Both the position numbers and the translations under genes were made by a program. 64,000 nt of DNA from Plasmopara viticola (lineage: Eukaryota > Oomycota > Peronosporomycetes > Peronosporales > Peronosporaceae): NCBI GenBank assembly GCA_001695595.3, contig MBPM02000001.1, forward strand, positions 1,488,001-1,552,000, written 5' to 3'. Below, in pieces: positions 31,601 to 44,928 of the stretch (positions are counted from its first letter, which is position 1; every line of letters starts with the position of its first letter). The notes beneath the pieces are model-generated. The model was not told the origin of the DNA. It saw only the letters and a program-made list of their open reading frames with translations, and searched no databases.

Positions 31601-34430
31601 CTACTTCTGTGATAAAAAAAAACGCAAATCGGTCGAGCTCTAGGTAAAGCTTAATGGTACCTACATAAATGTTCGATGCCGTAAAAGACTTCGAAAAAAT
31701 AGGAAATATGTTGTCGACCGAAAGTTTTGAAATTTCCAGAGATCAGCATTCGGCAAACCTCTTCCATAAACATCTTTTTTGACTAAGTTCCAAAATACAA
31801 AAAATGTCGAAACAATAAACGATTAATCCTTGCCAATAAAATTTTCACTTATTGTTGCTGACTCGGACCCGACCTACATAATACAGATTCGTTAAATGTA
31901 CAAAGGACGCATGAGATATTAAGGTGCACGACATAGATTCAGAGCATGTTGGTTGCTTGATAATCACATTTTATATAACACGGGCAAAAAAATGCAATCG
32001 ACCGATACGAAACAATTCATTAGAAAAATTTGAAATATATCTGGATCTGATCCAACCGACCTATTATGAAGAAGCACTTTCAGCTAGAAAATCAGATGCT
32101 CCACTGCAAACATACCATGGCAATCAGTTTAGCCGATGAAGAAAATGACAGCACGAATTATTGATTAGTACTGTCATTGAAGCTAGAGACAAACAGCTTC
32201 GTTTCTAAACGTATTTTCTCAGATCTTGGCAATATAAAAAATTTCTGCACGACCTATAATTAGCAGATACGATGCGATAGACGTGCTGCAATTTTTTCCA
32301 GTCATGGACGTGAAGACTTGCAAATATAATACTTCAAATACATCTACTCGATGCCAGTAAGATCTCTTTAACTTAATTCAGTCAGTTTGCTGTGTTGGAC
32401 AGTAGCAACATTCTCTGCATACTTTATCCTCTTTTACAGCCGAGCATCTTCACTTTCATTCTTGCCCGTACTAGAATCTTTCTCATAATGCGAGACGCAG
32501 CTTTACGATTCCCTCCCAAAAATTTTTTTTTTTCCTTTCATTGCAATATAGTTATTCATTATAGGCTAACCGCAGATAAAGTATGTATCTTTCTTTTTAG
32601 ATTACTGAACAAATCTTTAAGCGTGATTTAGCAACTTACAAGAAAATGCAGCACAGGTGTATGAATTAATCACTGGAAAAGGAAAACTCATTGATTTTTG
32701 GGACAGCTATTCTATCAAATATCAGCCATTATCCCTGTAATGTCGTATTGTATCGATATACAATGCAGAAACGCATTAAAGCTTAACGCGAATCGCTTGA
32801 TCATGGGCTTAGCAAATCTATTGGTATGTGAGTGAAGTTCGCGGGCTTCGCACAAACACAAACGAGTGGACAACAAGATGGACAATAGGGAGTAGATGCG
32901 GGGAAGGATATTAGAAAAATATTGTGTTTTTGAATCTACTTGCTTCGGCTTTTGACTCTTACAACTCATGTCTTAAAGCCGCCATGTGGTTTTAGGCACG
33001 GCAGCACCAACGTTACTTTCTACCAAATGTGATCTGTTTTATAGCTTTATAGCTTGTTGGTAGTTTGAAGAGACAATAAATACGAATCCGCACGATGTCT
33101 GCAGGGGCGTGCGACAATACTGCTAAATCAAAATGCAAGGTCATTTATCATAGTCAGATAATCGGCGACTACTTCGGTTCGATTTAAATCCGGCACTCTT
33201 TCATAAACAAGCATACGCTTTTAGATTTTAAAAGCTGTCATAACCTTTCTTGTCTTGTTTGTTGCTCTTCTGTAATACACGCTTGCTAAGTCCACCGAGA
33301 TTCTCGATACGGATAATTCTTATCGGAATCACTCTATCTAACTTACTCTTGAACATTTCAATGCTTCAAATTTATTGTATGATTGTCGATAAACATTTCT
33401 TCTTCCTCGTCAATGTCAAGAAGATTGTCAGTAATGTCAGCATGTGTAATTTGTACATGCCTTCAATGGGATCTAGTCATCAAACGTCAAAGCTTTTTCA
33501 GTCTTTCAACCAGTATATGCAAATCGCCTAAAAACATATTTTTCCTGCAGTAATGTAATGCTATGATGACGAGCTCCGTCGTTAGTCTGTAAAGCTGATA
33601 AGAATAAATAAAAGGACTGTTTTATGTGGTTTTTTTGCTTACACGTACATATAGATCCCAAGTAATGAAGTAACGGAGAAAATTATGATAGCGTCGATCG
33701 CGGCAATTAACAAATGTTATGCCGAAGGTGTAGACTCCGACACACAAATTTGCGTTATTGAACTAAGCACGTACATATTTGTGGAAGGAACTGTATTTCA
33801 CGTATTTATAATTTGTCGCGTACGTTTGGTTTGATTAGCTTGCGTACTGTGATCGTAAAGTGTTTGGTAATAGTTTATGTCAAATTCCTTGGCGTCTTAG
33901 GAAATAACCATATCACCAAAAAATGCATGGACTTCTTAAAGAGCGTTTGGAAGAAGGACACTTGAGATGATTTCGTATAGACAGTGACGGTTTTTGTGAT
34001 AATTGCGTGACAGGAAATAAATTCATGATGTACCGACAGCCTTTGAAAAAGACAGCAATAGTAGTGCACGTAACGTACGAGGTGATAAGTCTTGGACGGC
34101 TTATATGCATCGAGAGATTATGCACAGCACAAACAATCGCCGTCAGCTAGAACAATTTGATTCATGCTTCACGAGAAAGCGGTGATCAGAAGTTAGACTC
34201 GTTTGTTTGACAAATGAACCGTTTTTGAAAGCCAGACTGTCTGGTCTGAAATCATCGACAGCACGTAATGGATAATTGCTAAGGACACACTAAGTCAAAT
34301 AATAGTAGAACGTTGCAAATCCTTCGTTGTCAGTACATTGCGCACCAGACACTATTGTATTAGAGAAATTAATAAGAAACATAATGCTACAGTTTATTTG
34401 CTATCCGCCATATATCATCACAAACGATTG
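28620..34430. other. Gene-free AT-rich desert
   Basis: Almost 6 kb in which I recognise no gene, RNA or mobile element. A 94-codon plus frame at 29235-29519 (LSAIDILNRALKKLSNLL, then LLYSKGPQSLMLLG) is the most coding-like piece but matches no known family. Other frames are short and of random composition. Confidence 0.5.
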
Positions 34431-34439
34431 TTGTGCAGG

Positions 34440-35105
34440 GTCATTCTTTGTCCTTGACGTAGCCAAGTATGGCATGATATTGAGGGCATCGTGGCAGAAA
34501 GTGCGAACTCTGAAAAGATTGGCGGTTCACAGCCAAAGCGTACCAATCATTCAATTTCTCGTGCCAAACAATTGGAGAAACACTCTCCCGACCTTGATGT
34601 GCTCCGGCTTTTAAATGATCTCGAAATTATGCACCCAAAATTGTATGGGAGGTCTCGAAGGTACTGGTATCTATCGTACGGTAGGTGTGACGACATTCGT
34701 AATAGCAATTCTTAGCGAGCAATTAAATATTGCTGGCGCCAACGGCTTCTAAAGCCGCTAAAAAAGCGGAATTGATAGCTTTGAGGTGGCTCTTTCAATT
34801 GCGGCAGCAAAACCCCATAAGCGGACAACATAAATATACAAGAACAGAAACGAGTTGTGTTGCGTGATCAACTCCTGGGTGTCATTGTCAATGTCGTAGC
34901 TGACAAAAGAAAGTCCGCAGCATCAGATGATAGCTTATACGACGGTTATGTCACGGCAGGTGCGCTCGGGTTAAGGGCGCTGCCAAAATTTATTTTAGCT
35001 ACTGGCCTCGAAGTTCTCAAAGTTATCGCTACTGAGATTGAGCATAACTACGAGACATACAAATTTTTCTGGGGCGCTCGTAAGGAAAGAAAAAAACATC
35101 CTTGA
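34440..35105 (+). other. Coding-like debris at left edge of viral-like region
   Basis: Plus-strand pieces in several frames: a 74-codon frame 34491-34715 (polar, SQPKRTNHSISRAKQLEKHS), a hydrophobic Gly/Ala piece near 34650-34740 (TVGVTTFVIAILSEQLNIAG) and an 82-codon frame 34857-35105 (GALGLRALPKFILATG). Composition resembles degraded small viral or membrane proteins. Identity unknown. Confidence 0.25.
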
Positions 35106-35541
35106 CTTAAATCAGGCCCAAAGGTAGCGTACGCTAAATCTAGGCTCAGAGACTCAGGAATATTTGTTACGAAGTACTCAGATGAATACTCAGACGTGGT
35201 GTTAAGAGCGTAGACATCGACACACACTGGACAGGAAGGCAAAGTACATAATTCATTGAGCTCATTGTTTCTACTTTGCTTCAAGAAAAAGTAAATGCGG
35301 TGCAAGGAACAAAGTCCCAGCACTAGTATATGATAATAAAGCGAATTTTGCACTGAAGCCTAACCAATTTTATACACACGCATTGATCCCTACACTATCT
35401 GAAACAGAAAACTCTAATTTTGATAAGCCCCATCCAATAGCATCGATGGATTGAAAACTACAAAGACACAAACCACCCAGAGCCTTCAACCAAACCCATA
35501 TGACGCTTTACACCGTTGGTCAAAATAGCATGATAGGAGCA

Positions 35542-36095
35542 CTATTGTTTATAGCAAACGTCGGTGGATAATTTTAATGTCTGAAGGTAACATTGCGTTC
35601 CATCAAACCATTGTTGAACGGTTCCATCAGTAATCTGATAGAGTGCATCGTGTACAGCAGTAGATCCGATGATATCTAATACTTTACCAGAAGCCGTATT
35701 ATAAAGGCTTACCAAACCAGTGGATCCAATCGTTATTTTTCTATTTCTAATTGTTCTCAAATGATCTTTTTCCACTGTTGTACTACCAAATATCTAATCT
35801 TCACATATAGAATCAACAGATAGTGAGCATGTGCTGCTTGATAGGTAGTTATTACAAGTTGATGGAGTAGATCCACTGATGTTCAGTGTTGATAAAATTG
35901 TTTCCAATGACGTAATGCTAGGCTGTCCGGCTGTTAAAAGAATTGCTGAAGGATTACATATATTTGCAATGTTTTTTGATCAATCAACAGCAGTCAATCT
36001 CCCAGCGGAAGCTAACACCCGACAGCACACTCAAATCAATAGTTGTTCCATTTTGTGGATATTTCAGGCGATGAACAAATCTGAAGTGTAAATTT
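35542..36095 (-). pseudogene. Fibre-like/structural protein relic, viral-looking
   Basis: The minus frame 35775-35542 reads NRKITIGSTGLVSLYNTASG then DALYQITDGTVQQWFDGTQ. Upstream in the same frame, after one stop (near 35795), comes a Ser/Thr/Cys-rich stretch (NPSAILLTAGQPSITSLETI, then STCSLSVDSIC). Repetitive beta-type, Gly/Ser/Thr-rich composition of this kind is usual in viral fibre or tail-like proteins. No family is assignable. Its position 1 kb from the penton-like relic suggests one integrated element. Confidence 0.35.
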
Positions 36096-36974
36096 ATCCC
36101 ATTTTTCTTGTTAAAACTCAAATCGCCAATACTAATACTCACGTATTTTTAATGATCCAAGGATGTAACATAATCGGGTGGTAGCATTTTGTAAAAGGGT
36201 CCTTAAAAAAAAGATTTGTCATACAAGATCAGGAATCCGATATTACTTAGCAGCACCTCCGGCAAGATATGACTTCAATTCCTGATTTCGGTGGGATGCT
36301 TGAATAGGCGTTTAAAGACAACTCTTTTGGAGTAAATGAAAAGCTTGGTATCATCGCTTTTTCGAATGATAGTTTAGGTCAAAGCTTTTTTGGTACATCA
36401 AATTTAGCTTTCCATCTAGAAAACGATTCTTCACACGTCTACAGCCATTTCCATATTACAGCCCGCAACCCAGTTTTGAAATTACACGATTACACCAAAA
36501 AACATCACAGGGTTTTGTAACGTTTATTATTTTGATGCTTCCCCAAGTGTTGATGCGATTTAAGAGAGTTTAAACGCCATACAACTCGTTATAATTGATG
36601 TATTCTTCTGACGATAAGAAGCTCCAGAAATTTGTTTAGTCATTTCTTTACTCGAGGAAGAAACATTTTTTTATTAAATTTAATGGCTCACGAATATTTA
36701 TTGATAGATAAGATGATAAGATTAGATTCTGAAAACATTGGCATTCTAAAAGCAAATTCAAAACCTAATCTTCAGCTAATTTTGAGTTTCTTAACTCTAT
36801 CTATAGTAGGTAAAGATAATATTCACAGGTATTACAAACAAGCAAGTTCTGGAAAGGGACAAATGTTGTTCATAGGCTTTGTAAAGCAACACATTTGAAA
36901 GAATCTATAAGAAAAAGTTTCTTACTCGTATCTCTCTCAAAATATAGAGCACGCTTTTTTCACGACAAAGTAAT

Positions 36975-37790
36975 ATGACGAGCTTTATCGTTTTGAACAA
37001 AAATAACATTGTTTCGAATGTCTTGAGCAATAAACTTAGATTCAGCTTAACCGGTGCAAGCGTGAGCTTAAGAAATTAAAAAAAATATTTTCGAACTTGC
37101 AGATTTACAACTCTTAATTTAGCAATAATGAAAGTTGATACAGCAACAACACGTTCAGTATTTCAGTTCCAGCTGCGACGACTTATCAATCTAATTTTTA
37201 ATGGTTCCTATTCTTATGCAGATATTGTAAGCTACATTCAGAATCAATTTTTTAGTATCGGTGCATATTTGATTGATTCTCAGGTAATAACGTTGTATAC
37301 TATTCTTGCCAAATTGCTTGCTTGGCAACACCAATTTCTGTACCCAGTGGATATTCTCGTCCATCGACTGGTTTATACTCATTAATCGGAACTGGATTAC
37401 CAACCGCTGCTAACACTCCTCGAATCATTGTACCATCAGCGGATTTTTATATGTGATTGCTTCAGTCCAGTAACGTACCCGTCGAGCATTCATTCAACAA
37501 AAAAAGTATTTTTGAGGAATACATCTCCACTAGTATATCCCGTCAGCCGTTATTCAATTCGTTCTAGTCTTGTTTTACAACCGCGTTTGCACAACACCTG
37601 ATATTCTGACTTCGTCCAGTCCTCAAGAGACATCAATCAGTCGGTCGATCTCAATTATACCACCTGTATCAATGGCTATGGAATAGTGATGGAGCATACA
37701 GCAATACTCCTCTGAGTATCGTTGACCAGGATTTCAATAAAGTTTGATTTGAAGACTCCGATTCTTTGATTATGCTATAAGTTCGTGTCG
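36975..37790 (+). pseudogene. Penton-like minor capsid protein relic (polinton-like virus type)
   Basis: Reading plus from ATG 36975 (MTSFIVLNKNNIVSN) through several frameshifts, the pieces in order resemble the minor capsid (penton) proteins of polinton-like viruses and protist large DNA viruses: NNTFSISVPAATTYQSNF (about 37146-37199), then NGSYSYADIVSYIQNQFF (37200s), SIGAYLIDSQ, a Pro/Gly-rich loop with GLPTAANTPRIIVPSADFY (about 37400-37450), and near the end DGAYSNTPLSIVDQDFNKV (about 37692-37748). The family is a jelly-roll vertex protein. This copy is dead: stops and at least three frame changes. Identification rests on remembered family patterns, not on a search. Confidence 0.55.
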
Positions 37791-37929
37791 GAAAACATTT
37801 ATGTAAAGAGAACATTAATAATTCTCCGTAATCGAAAAAAATAAGTCGAAGGCTCGCTGAGAAGAACTTCAGTGAGCACGCATAGAGAATGATCGATACA
37901 AACTCACGCAATGAGCTACTGATCTAGTC

Positions 37930-38290
37930 CAAAAGATAGATATTTCGACGCTTCATTAATTGCTAAGGAAAGTAGCCTCAACTGCATCGCTGTGAACTCC
38001 GTCAATGGTAAAGATGGAAGTACAAGCAACACCCACAATGACTTTAAAGGGTGTACAAGCAGCTTCACCTATGACTTAAACATGTATGCACGCAGTACCG
38101 ATAATGACTACAAGTGTATGATATGATTTAGAGGACATTGTAATGAGAAATATTCATTGAGTGACATTGATGACTCAGAGAGTACATATGACTTTGTTAC
38201 TCAACTTGGAGCTGATGATTTTAACTTCAAAGAAATGCTAGAGAGAAAATAGTTGATCATTACGCCGATTATTATCAAAAGAAAGGTCAC
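37930..38290 (+). other. Coding-like debris after capsid relic
   Basis: One plus frame is open apart from a few stops for about 115 codons (SSLNCIAVNSVNGKDGST, then YDLNMYARSTDNDY, then DFVTQLGADDFNFKEML). Asn/Asp/Ser-rich. Unidentified. Probably another gene of the same inserted element. Confidence 0.3.
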
Positions 38291-39470
38291 TCCGATTCTA
38301 AATTCTGGTATTCCTGATTAAAACGGATATATTGGGACGTATGGTACAACTATTCAATGTAAAAACGTCGTTGGAACAACATCGTGATATTATGATGAAC
38401 TATACCTCTCTAGAAGGTACTTGAACACCTATTCCATATAAGAATGGAAGAAACCAACAAGGTGGTGTGGTTTTAATAAATGGTGGTTACCAAGTGGAAT
38501 AACTGGACGCTGATCGAGTTGAAACCATCACGTAAGTCTTATGGGAGTCAAAACTCGATATGTACAACAAATTTTTGAAGCAAAATCAAATCTTATTCAA
38601 ACAATCACGGATGTGAAAAAATTCTGATTTGTATACGTATGTAAACAGTATAATCGATATTCAACCAGTAGATCCAAATGACAAGGTGATATCAGATAGT
38701 AATAATCAAGTAAAAGAAATTTTTATCAGATTTGCAAAGACAACCCTTGTTCAGCGGATGAGAAGGTATTTCTTGAAGGACCAAACATAGGAAAGTAGAC
38801 ATGATCCTTGGTGAATATGCAGCAATCACGAGTTAGAAACAGAAAGAATTCAGTCCGTCTTTCTAGAGTCGTATTGATAAAAGAGCAATTTGGCTTGATA
38901 CATACGGAGATCGCATTGTATCGAAGGATAATATAGTGACACTGCTAGCATCTATTCCCGATCCATCTGCATCCCATTCTTGTCTTTAGAGTGAAGGGCA
39001 AAAGGTCCTGGGCGTCTATCCGCGAATTTTCTGTTAGCAGTATGCTGTTGAAAGTTCTCAACAATCTTTCTTGATTACGATGAGCAACTGATCTGACAGA
39101 GTTGCCCTAAGATCGGGAAATCGCACTTTCATAAGTTTCGAATGGATCATTGTATAAACAATGAGTAAAAGCCTCATCAAATCAATTTTAATGCTCTTTC
39201 TAAATGACAATTAACATTACTTAAACCGCGAGCACCTTGAAGTTTATCGGATTCATGTTTTAAAATACTTCGACGTCATTTCTGCAACACTTAAACCTCT
39301 TATGAAGTCAATCGAGAGAGCTTTTCGAAAACATTTTTGATCCCAAGGGCTTCAACAAAAAAAAGGAGAACGAAGACTTTTACATTGTAAAAAAAGTCAA
39401 GAACTTCTTTTTATTTCCTGAAATATACATAGTTATGTAAATATGATTCGGCCAGTTGTGATGAGCTCAC
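38291..39470. other. AT-rich interval of the viral-like region
   Basis: Fragments such as IIDIQPVDPNDKVISDSNNQ (about 38650-38710) and DTYGDRIVSKDNIVTLLA (about 38900-38950) look like pieces of degraded proteins, but no family can be assigned. The major capsid protein might be expected here and is not identified with confidence. Confidence 0.25.
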
Positions 39471-39474
39471 AGAT

Positions 39475-39736
39475 GAAATTTCTTAAAACAGTGAGAGTAT
39501 CGTTCACTGCTTCTCAGATTAAAGGCTCTTCCAAGCAGTAATCCCTTCACCCAGAGATTGCAGAAAAATGGAAAAAGACTGCTCAAACTAGTAAAATGGT
39601 ATCAATTTCGCCAGGTAAAATCGCTGCTTCATTTAATATGGACGGAGACGCTTTTACAGGATATGAAAAGAGGGGAGGGTCGTTATGGAGTTGGATCGAA
39701 GATAAAGCATGGCCGTGCCTGAAAGATATTGTTTAG
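39475..39736 (+). pseudogene. Small basic structural-type protein relic
   Basis: A plus frame interrupted by one stop near 39540 ends in an intact 46-codon ORF (ATG 39596, stop 39734-39736) containing GYEKRGGSLWSWIEDKAWP. The RGGSLWS..KDKAWPW pattern recalls small Gly-Gly-containing precore/minor structural proteins of polinton-like viruses and adenovirus-like groups. Resemblance only, low certainty. Confidence 0.3.
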
Positions 39737-39989
39737 CCTGTAGTTAAGCCATTAGTATCCACTTCAAGCACAGCATTGTTCTCTATTGATGCGTCATTTT
39801 TTTCTACTTTTGCAATTTTGAAGTCATTAACTAGTTTGTATAGGGCATAATTTTTCTTTGATTTTGTACGCATCTTTCATCCATTTAATTAAATAACTTC
39901 GTACACAGCTTCTGAAAATCTCGCAAATTCTTCTTCAAATGGCTTCAGAGTTAAACGATAACATACAAAAAATCAGTTGGAATAGGTAA

Positions 39990-41395
39990 GTGATTTAAGA
40001 ACTGAAATTCACATCCGATTTTAATTAAGCTTTTTGTTTAAATTTGAATCGCAATGCTTGCAGTCTTACGTTCGATACAAAATAATTCGTTAATTTCAAC
40101 CAGAGCTTCAAAATCAAGATAAATATCATTATATTTATTAACCTCTATCTATCTGAATTTTCTCTCTTCATCTTTAGTAAGCTGTTTGAAAGAAGTGCGA
40201 CCATTTTCAAAGTATTTTCATCCTTTTCTCCAATTGAATTCTCTGTAACAATTGCTTTGAATCCACTGGCACCAACATCAACTTCAATCAAAATTCAATT
40301 TTTGATAATTATTCTTTGAAATTTCGGGCACATTGGTTTGTGTAGTTGGACCTTATAGTGTTCCACGATGATGATTTAGATAACTGATTACGTTATAACT
40401 GTCAAGTAGTTTAATGCGTTTCTTACTATACAATCAGCACGCTGATACTGATTTATTAATGAAAAATTATTGAGAGCGGCTTTGGTTGTCTGAGTTGGTT
40501 TGTTGGCAAATAGACGTTGACCGACAGAGCCTTGTTGTATAAGATTTTTGGCTCTAATTCCCTAGACAGAAATGTTGTTATCGACTCTATGTGTATCACT
40601 CTTCGGATAGTATTGTTTCACAGAGATGAAGGTGGAATGCATTGATTGTCTTGCGAATAAAATTGACAGTAGCACCTAAAGGTGAGATAATTGCTACGAT
40701 TGTTCCATAAACACCAGCTTGAGTTAATGTTAATAGAAAGCAAGGTGTTTCTCTTTGCTCTTCATATGAAAATTTCTTCTACAAAAGCCTTCTTAGCTTT
40801 TCCTCCCAATTATCATGGTAAACATGAAACCTCTTTAAATTGTAACTTGCTTCAGTAAAAACAAAACTTTCTCTCAGATCGAGCGTGCTTTGAATAGTTT
40901 CACCATTCGATCTCAACTGTTGGTGTTGAAGTTGAAATATATATTTCAATTCAATATCAGCCCAGAAACTATATTAATTTTTTTTAGTACTACAAAGATA
41001 TATCCAACATTGATTAGTTGATCTCGTAGATGATAAATTTTCAAAACAAATTTATTCTCACCACAAAAATGAATAAAAATTCTCATCGGCTGGAGCTACA
41101 ATGTCTTTGCAGATGTATTCGAGACAATTAAATAGCATTTCAACTTTACCTGCTGAATTTACTTTGCTTTGTTTGGACGTATTGACAACCTACTCCGTAT
41201 TGGAGTTGCCATTTTTTATTGAACATCTAATTTGTGGTACTTAGCGTACTTGTAGAGATCGTTGGGGGTCTATTAAATCTTCTTTGGATTCTTTGAGACG
41301 GGCAAATAAAAAGAGTTCGTTCATACCAAGTAAGACGTGATTCAAGATGACAATGTATTTGTATAAATTGTATTTATCATTGTTTGTAAGCAGAA
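39990..41395 (-). pseudogene. Decayed minus-strand gene(s) of the viral-like region
   Basis: On the minus strand from 41395, one frame reads NLYKYIVILNHVLLGMNELF, then FARLKESKEDLIDPQRSLQV, and after stops EMLFNCLEYICKDIVAPADE. Further pieces include STLDLRESFVFTEASYNLKR (about 40860-40900) and, in another frame, LIEVDVGASGFKAIVTENSI (about 40235-40295). These are clearly non-random but unidentified. The opposite orientation relative to the penton relic would fit a virus with genes on both strands. Confidence 0.35.
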
Positions 41396-43346
41396 ATAAA
41401 CATCATTAGTCAGGAAATTGGTTGACTATTTTCTGGCTGGATATTCTGTTTCCCCTCTTCTCGATGTGTTTGATCATACCATTTTCGCTTTTGCAGGATT
41501 TTGCCTCGGTTCTATTGATAGAAGCGCTTCTTTGGTGCGTAGTTTGATTCTTGTTCTTCTGTTAAAATTCTTAAGTGTAAACCAATTTGTTATCTTTTTA
41601 TTTGATTACCTTGTTATTTGGTTTTCTTGTTATACTATATAAAAAGTCAATTCAGGATAACAGTTCAATCAATATACGATTGGATGACTTTTCATTTTTT
41701 GCTGCTCCCTGAATTTTCTTGCAGAGGGTACTAATGAGCAATTTCTTAATGCTCTATTAAGATTCTATTATTTTGGGCTTGAGTTTTTCTTGCCCATCGA
41801 TACCATAGGATGAGTCTTGGCAAAATTAGATTTTTTTTGTTTTTTATTTCTAGTAGTGCAGGGACGGGGGCCAGCAAATGTATATTGAAAATTGTTAGAT
41901 TATAGTCCAAATGTCGCTCTATCAGCATATACTAGCACTCGTCACCGATTGTTTGTGCTTGAAATCTTAAGTAAGCTTATCCTTAATCTTAGCTTCGTGG
42001 TGCATCAATATTTGCTCCAACCCCGAGTTTGAGACGATATTTGTTAGCATATTCAGGACCACTTTCTATGGTGCACTTGAATTATTACATGACCTCAATC
42101 AGGTCGAAATCGAATACACCTTAATGCGGTCAGTATGTCAATATGTATGCTTGGAATTTCCCATTGATTTTTAAAGTGCCACAGCGGCATACAACCGACT
42201 AATCACACAACTGTTTGACTATCACAGGCTATGCCTCAAAAATATACTACTGCTGCATTGTAGGTGTGCAGTCGTCGTTTAATCGTTCGGGTCATCCATA
42301 CCAGAGTCTTATTCTTGGTTTATCGTAACATCGTGTTATGTTTTTGCAGAAAAGAATATATTGTTGATTAATATTTTAGGAACCTATGAAATTTATACGC
42401 ATTCCAAAAAGTAAAATTTGTTGCATTTAGATCCACGCAACGATTAAAAACAATGCAAAAGTATCAGGGTTTCACTAGCTATTACTGTGCTCTTTTTAAG
42501 GGTCCCCAAAGCCTTTATACGATTCGTTGTAATGGAAATTGGGCGGTGCTGACTTTCCCTGCAATGGAAACAGCAAGGAATGCTTCAAAGAGTCCCAGTT
42601 AAGGCTTTGATGGACAAGACAGAACTGTGAAGCACTATTTTTCCAAATAACCCATCGTATTTCTTAGCAAAAACTACCCATGAGCGAGGCATTTCGCTTT
42701 GGTCCAGACAGCGTAACACCTAGTCATGAAGCATGCGCTCGAAAAGCATTTTTTGAGGTATTGCCCAGAATCTTTTTGACAGTGATAAACACGCCTCATT
42801 TGCTCAATTTAATGTAAAATGCTTACAAACTACGCAGGATTTAGCTTTCACTTTGAGTAAAAATCGGGCAATCAATAAATATTTGTTGCCCTCTTGCTCG
42901 GGCAATATTCATATCCGCCAGGTTGAAAGCTCTTGACGAACAACTTGCCAGCATACAAAATGATTTCAGTTTTAAGTTATCCATGCGATTCCGTATTACA
43001 CAAGAAAAGCTAGCTATATTTCTACCAGCAAGCGTAGATGCACCATCGTGAATGGGCAAACTAATACTCTTATGATGAGAAAACAAGGAAATTCAATTCG
43101 AGCAGCACCTGTCAATTCTTTCTAACGGTCCGCTTTAAAAACCTCACAAATCAACTCATAGCATTAGTTATGATGACAGATTAGTGTAAAATTTATGTCG
43201 AAATAAATTGCACTCCAGCACCCGTTATCAAAAGGGCAGTGTTTATTTTATTAAAAAGACTGCAAATAGTGTCTTAATTTATAAAAATCACCAGATTGTG
43301 ATGCGAAATGTATAAAACACTCGTACGAAAGTAGACATTCGGTAAG
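41396..43346. other. Gene-free AT-rich interval
   Basis: A hydrophobic 74-codon plus frame (41418-41642) is the only notable open frame and has no family match. Nothing else is seen. Confidence 0.45.
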
Positions 43347-43776
43347 CTACACTTTGTTGTGTAAGTTGGTGCGCCAAGCAATTTGGGCGCTCCAAATCGA
43401 TACAACGTTTTCCAATTGCATCTTAGCTTCAGAAATGGCCTTCTTTTTTGCGTGTGAGCTCAAAATCAATCGTCAAATTACCATTCCCATCAGCTTTAGT
43501 TAATTTTCTTTTTGATCACGGTTTAAGAGGTTCAATTAGATTTAGGAGAGAGTGTTTGTGTGTCCAAACGGTCACGTTCTACTGCAAATTTCTTTTTCCG
43601 AGTGTCTAGATGATGAAATTAAAAGGAGAAGCAACTAAATCAGATGAAAATAAACTTGACGTTAGAACTTGAGCTCAAGCGCAGAAAAAAGGTTGTATTT
43701 AAAGCTGAGACGCAATTGTAAAACGTTGTATTCATTTGGAGCAACCAGATTGCTTGGCGCGCCAAATGTGGTGTAG
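43347..43776. mobile_element. Fold-back element with long inverted arms
   Basis: 43347-43513 and the complement of 43606-43776 align along about 165 bp with moderate divergence. Shared blocks include 'gcgccaagcaat', 'tacaacgtttt.caattgc.tct', 'gagctcaa' and 'cgtcaa'. Only about 90 bp separate the arms, so nearly the whole element can fold on itself. Outer ends start CTACAC on both sides. I find no clear flanking duplication. No coding capacity. It fits a MITE or fold-back transposon. Confidence 0.75.
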
Positions 43777-44928
43777 TTGGGTCTAGACCATATGACTACA
43801 TGTGAAAACCTACTTAATAAAGTTTTGTCTGCACCGATCAACGTCCGTCCATATAATGAAACCTTTTCCAACTCCACACAGCCTGCACTAACCCTACCAC
43901 TTCCACACACCCTTTTGATATTGTTGCATAGACTCAGCCGGATATGCGTTATGACTATTAAGGAAGTAGCAAATGACCTTGGTTTCCTCTAGCATAGCGG
44001 CAAAAAACGCTACATCTTTTAGCCTTGGTAAACGGTAGCTTAATTATCTTGCACATTTGCACTATGTGGTGCCAATGAAACTTTAGTGCGATCGATCAAT
44101 CTCGTAACTGTCAACAACTATAGTGAATTTACGCTTGGTGACCAGCATCGGGAATAATTGGCAGATATGCGCGTACATCTAACACCGCATCTAGTCACGC
44201 TTAAGAGTTCCGCTCTGGGTTATACGAAAAAAGAAGCTTAAACCTAGTCCAAGGATATTTGTGTGTATTTCATAAATTCATATATCATTAAAAAAAGATA
44301 TATGAGCTGAAAGTCTCGTAAGACGAAGTCCTGTACGTCAAAAACGTGGGATGTAACAAATGAACAATAAGAATCGAGACAACCTACCGCGGAAATATCT
44401 AATCCTCTGCATATTGACACGCTAGACGCTAATAGCCATGGCTTAGATTTGGGAGTGACCATTAATCCGACGTGATCCTATTAGATCGTGGACTCTCTAT
44501 TATAGCGATGGTTGCTTCCAGTCTTATATCGCAACGAGCATCAAGAACTCTCGCCAAGCTTAACAGCTTCATAAAGTGGGATACGCACATTTCGCTAAGA
44601 TCAGTGAAATTGCATCCGCTTCACATTGCACTCTAACGGAAAACGTGGCTTACCTTAAAGGTCAAATTGTGCTTTTGTGATTTTGATAACCCCAGATTTT
44701 TGAGATCATGAAAAGGAGATGAACTCTCTTGGCCATAAAACGCATGAAATTTGAAGACAAATTGACCGCCGTGTGTCTCGTTCCGGGCTGTCTAAATTGC
44801 AGAATTTTTTTCTTGGAGCTTCCGCCGCTCAAAGCACGTGCGCGGCTTTTCAGTTTTTGTGGCCAATACGGTTGAGGCTATGAGCATTGCCAGCCACCCG
44901 ATTCCGCCTTGCCGGTAACGTCAAGCGC
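43777..44928. other. Gene-free AT-rich interval
   Basis: Nothing recognised. Confidence 0.45.
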
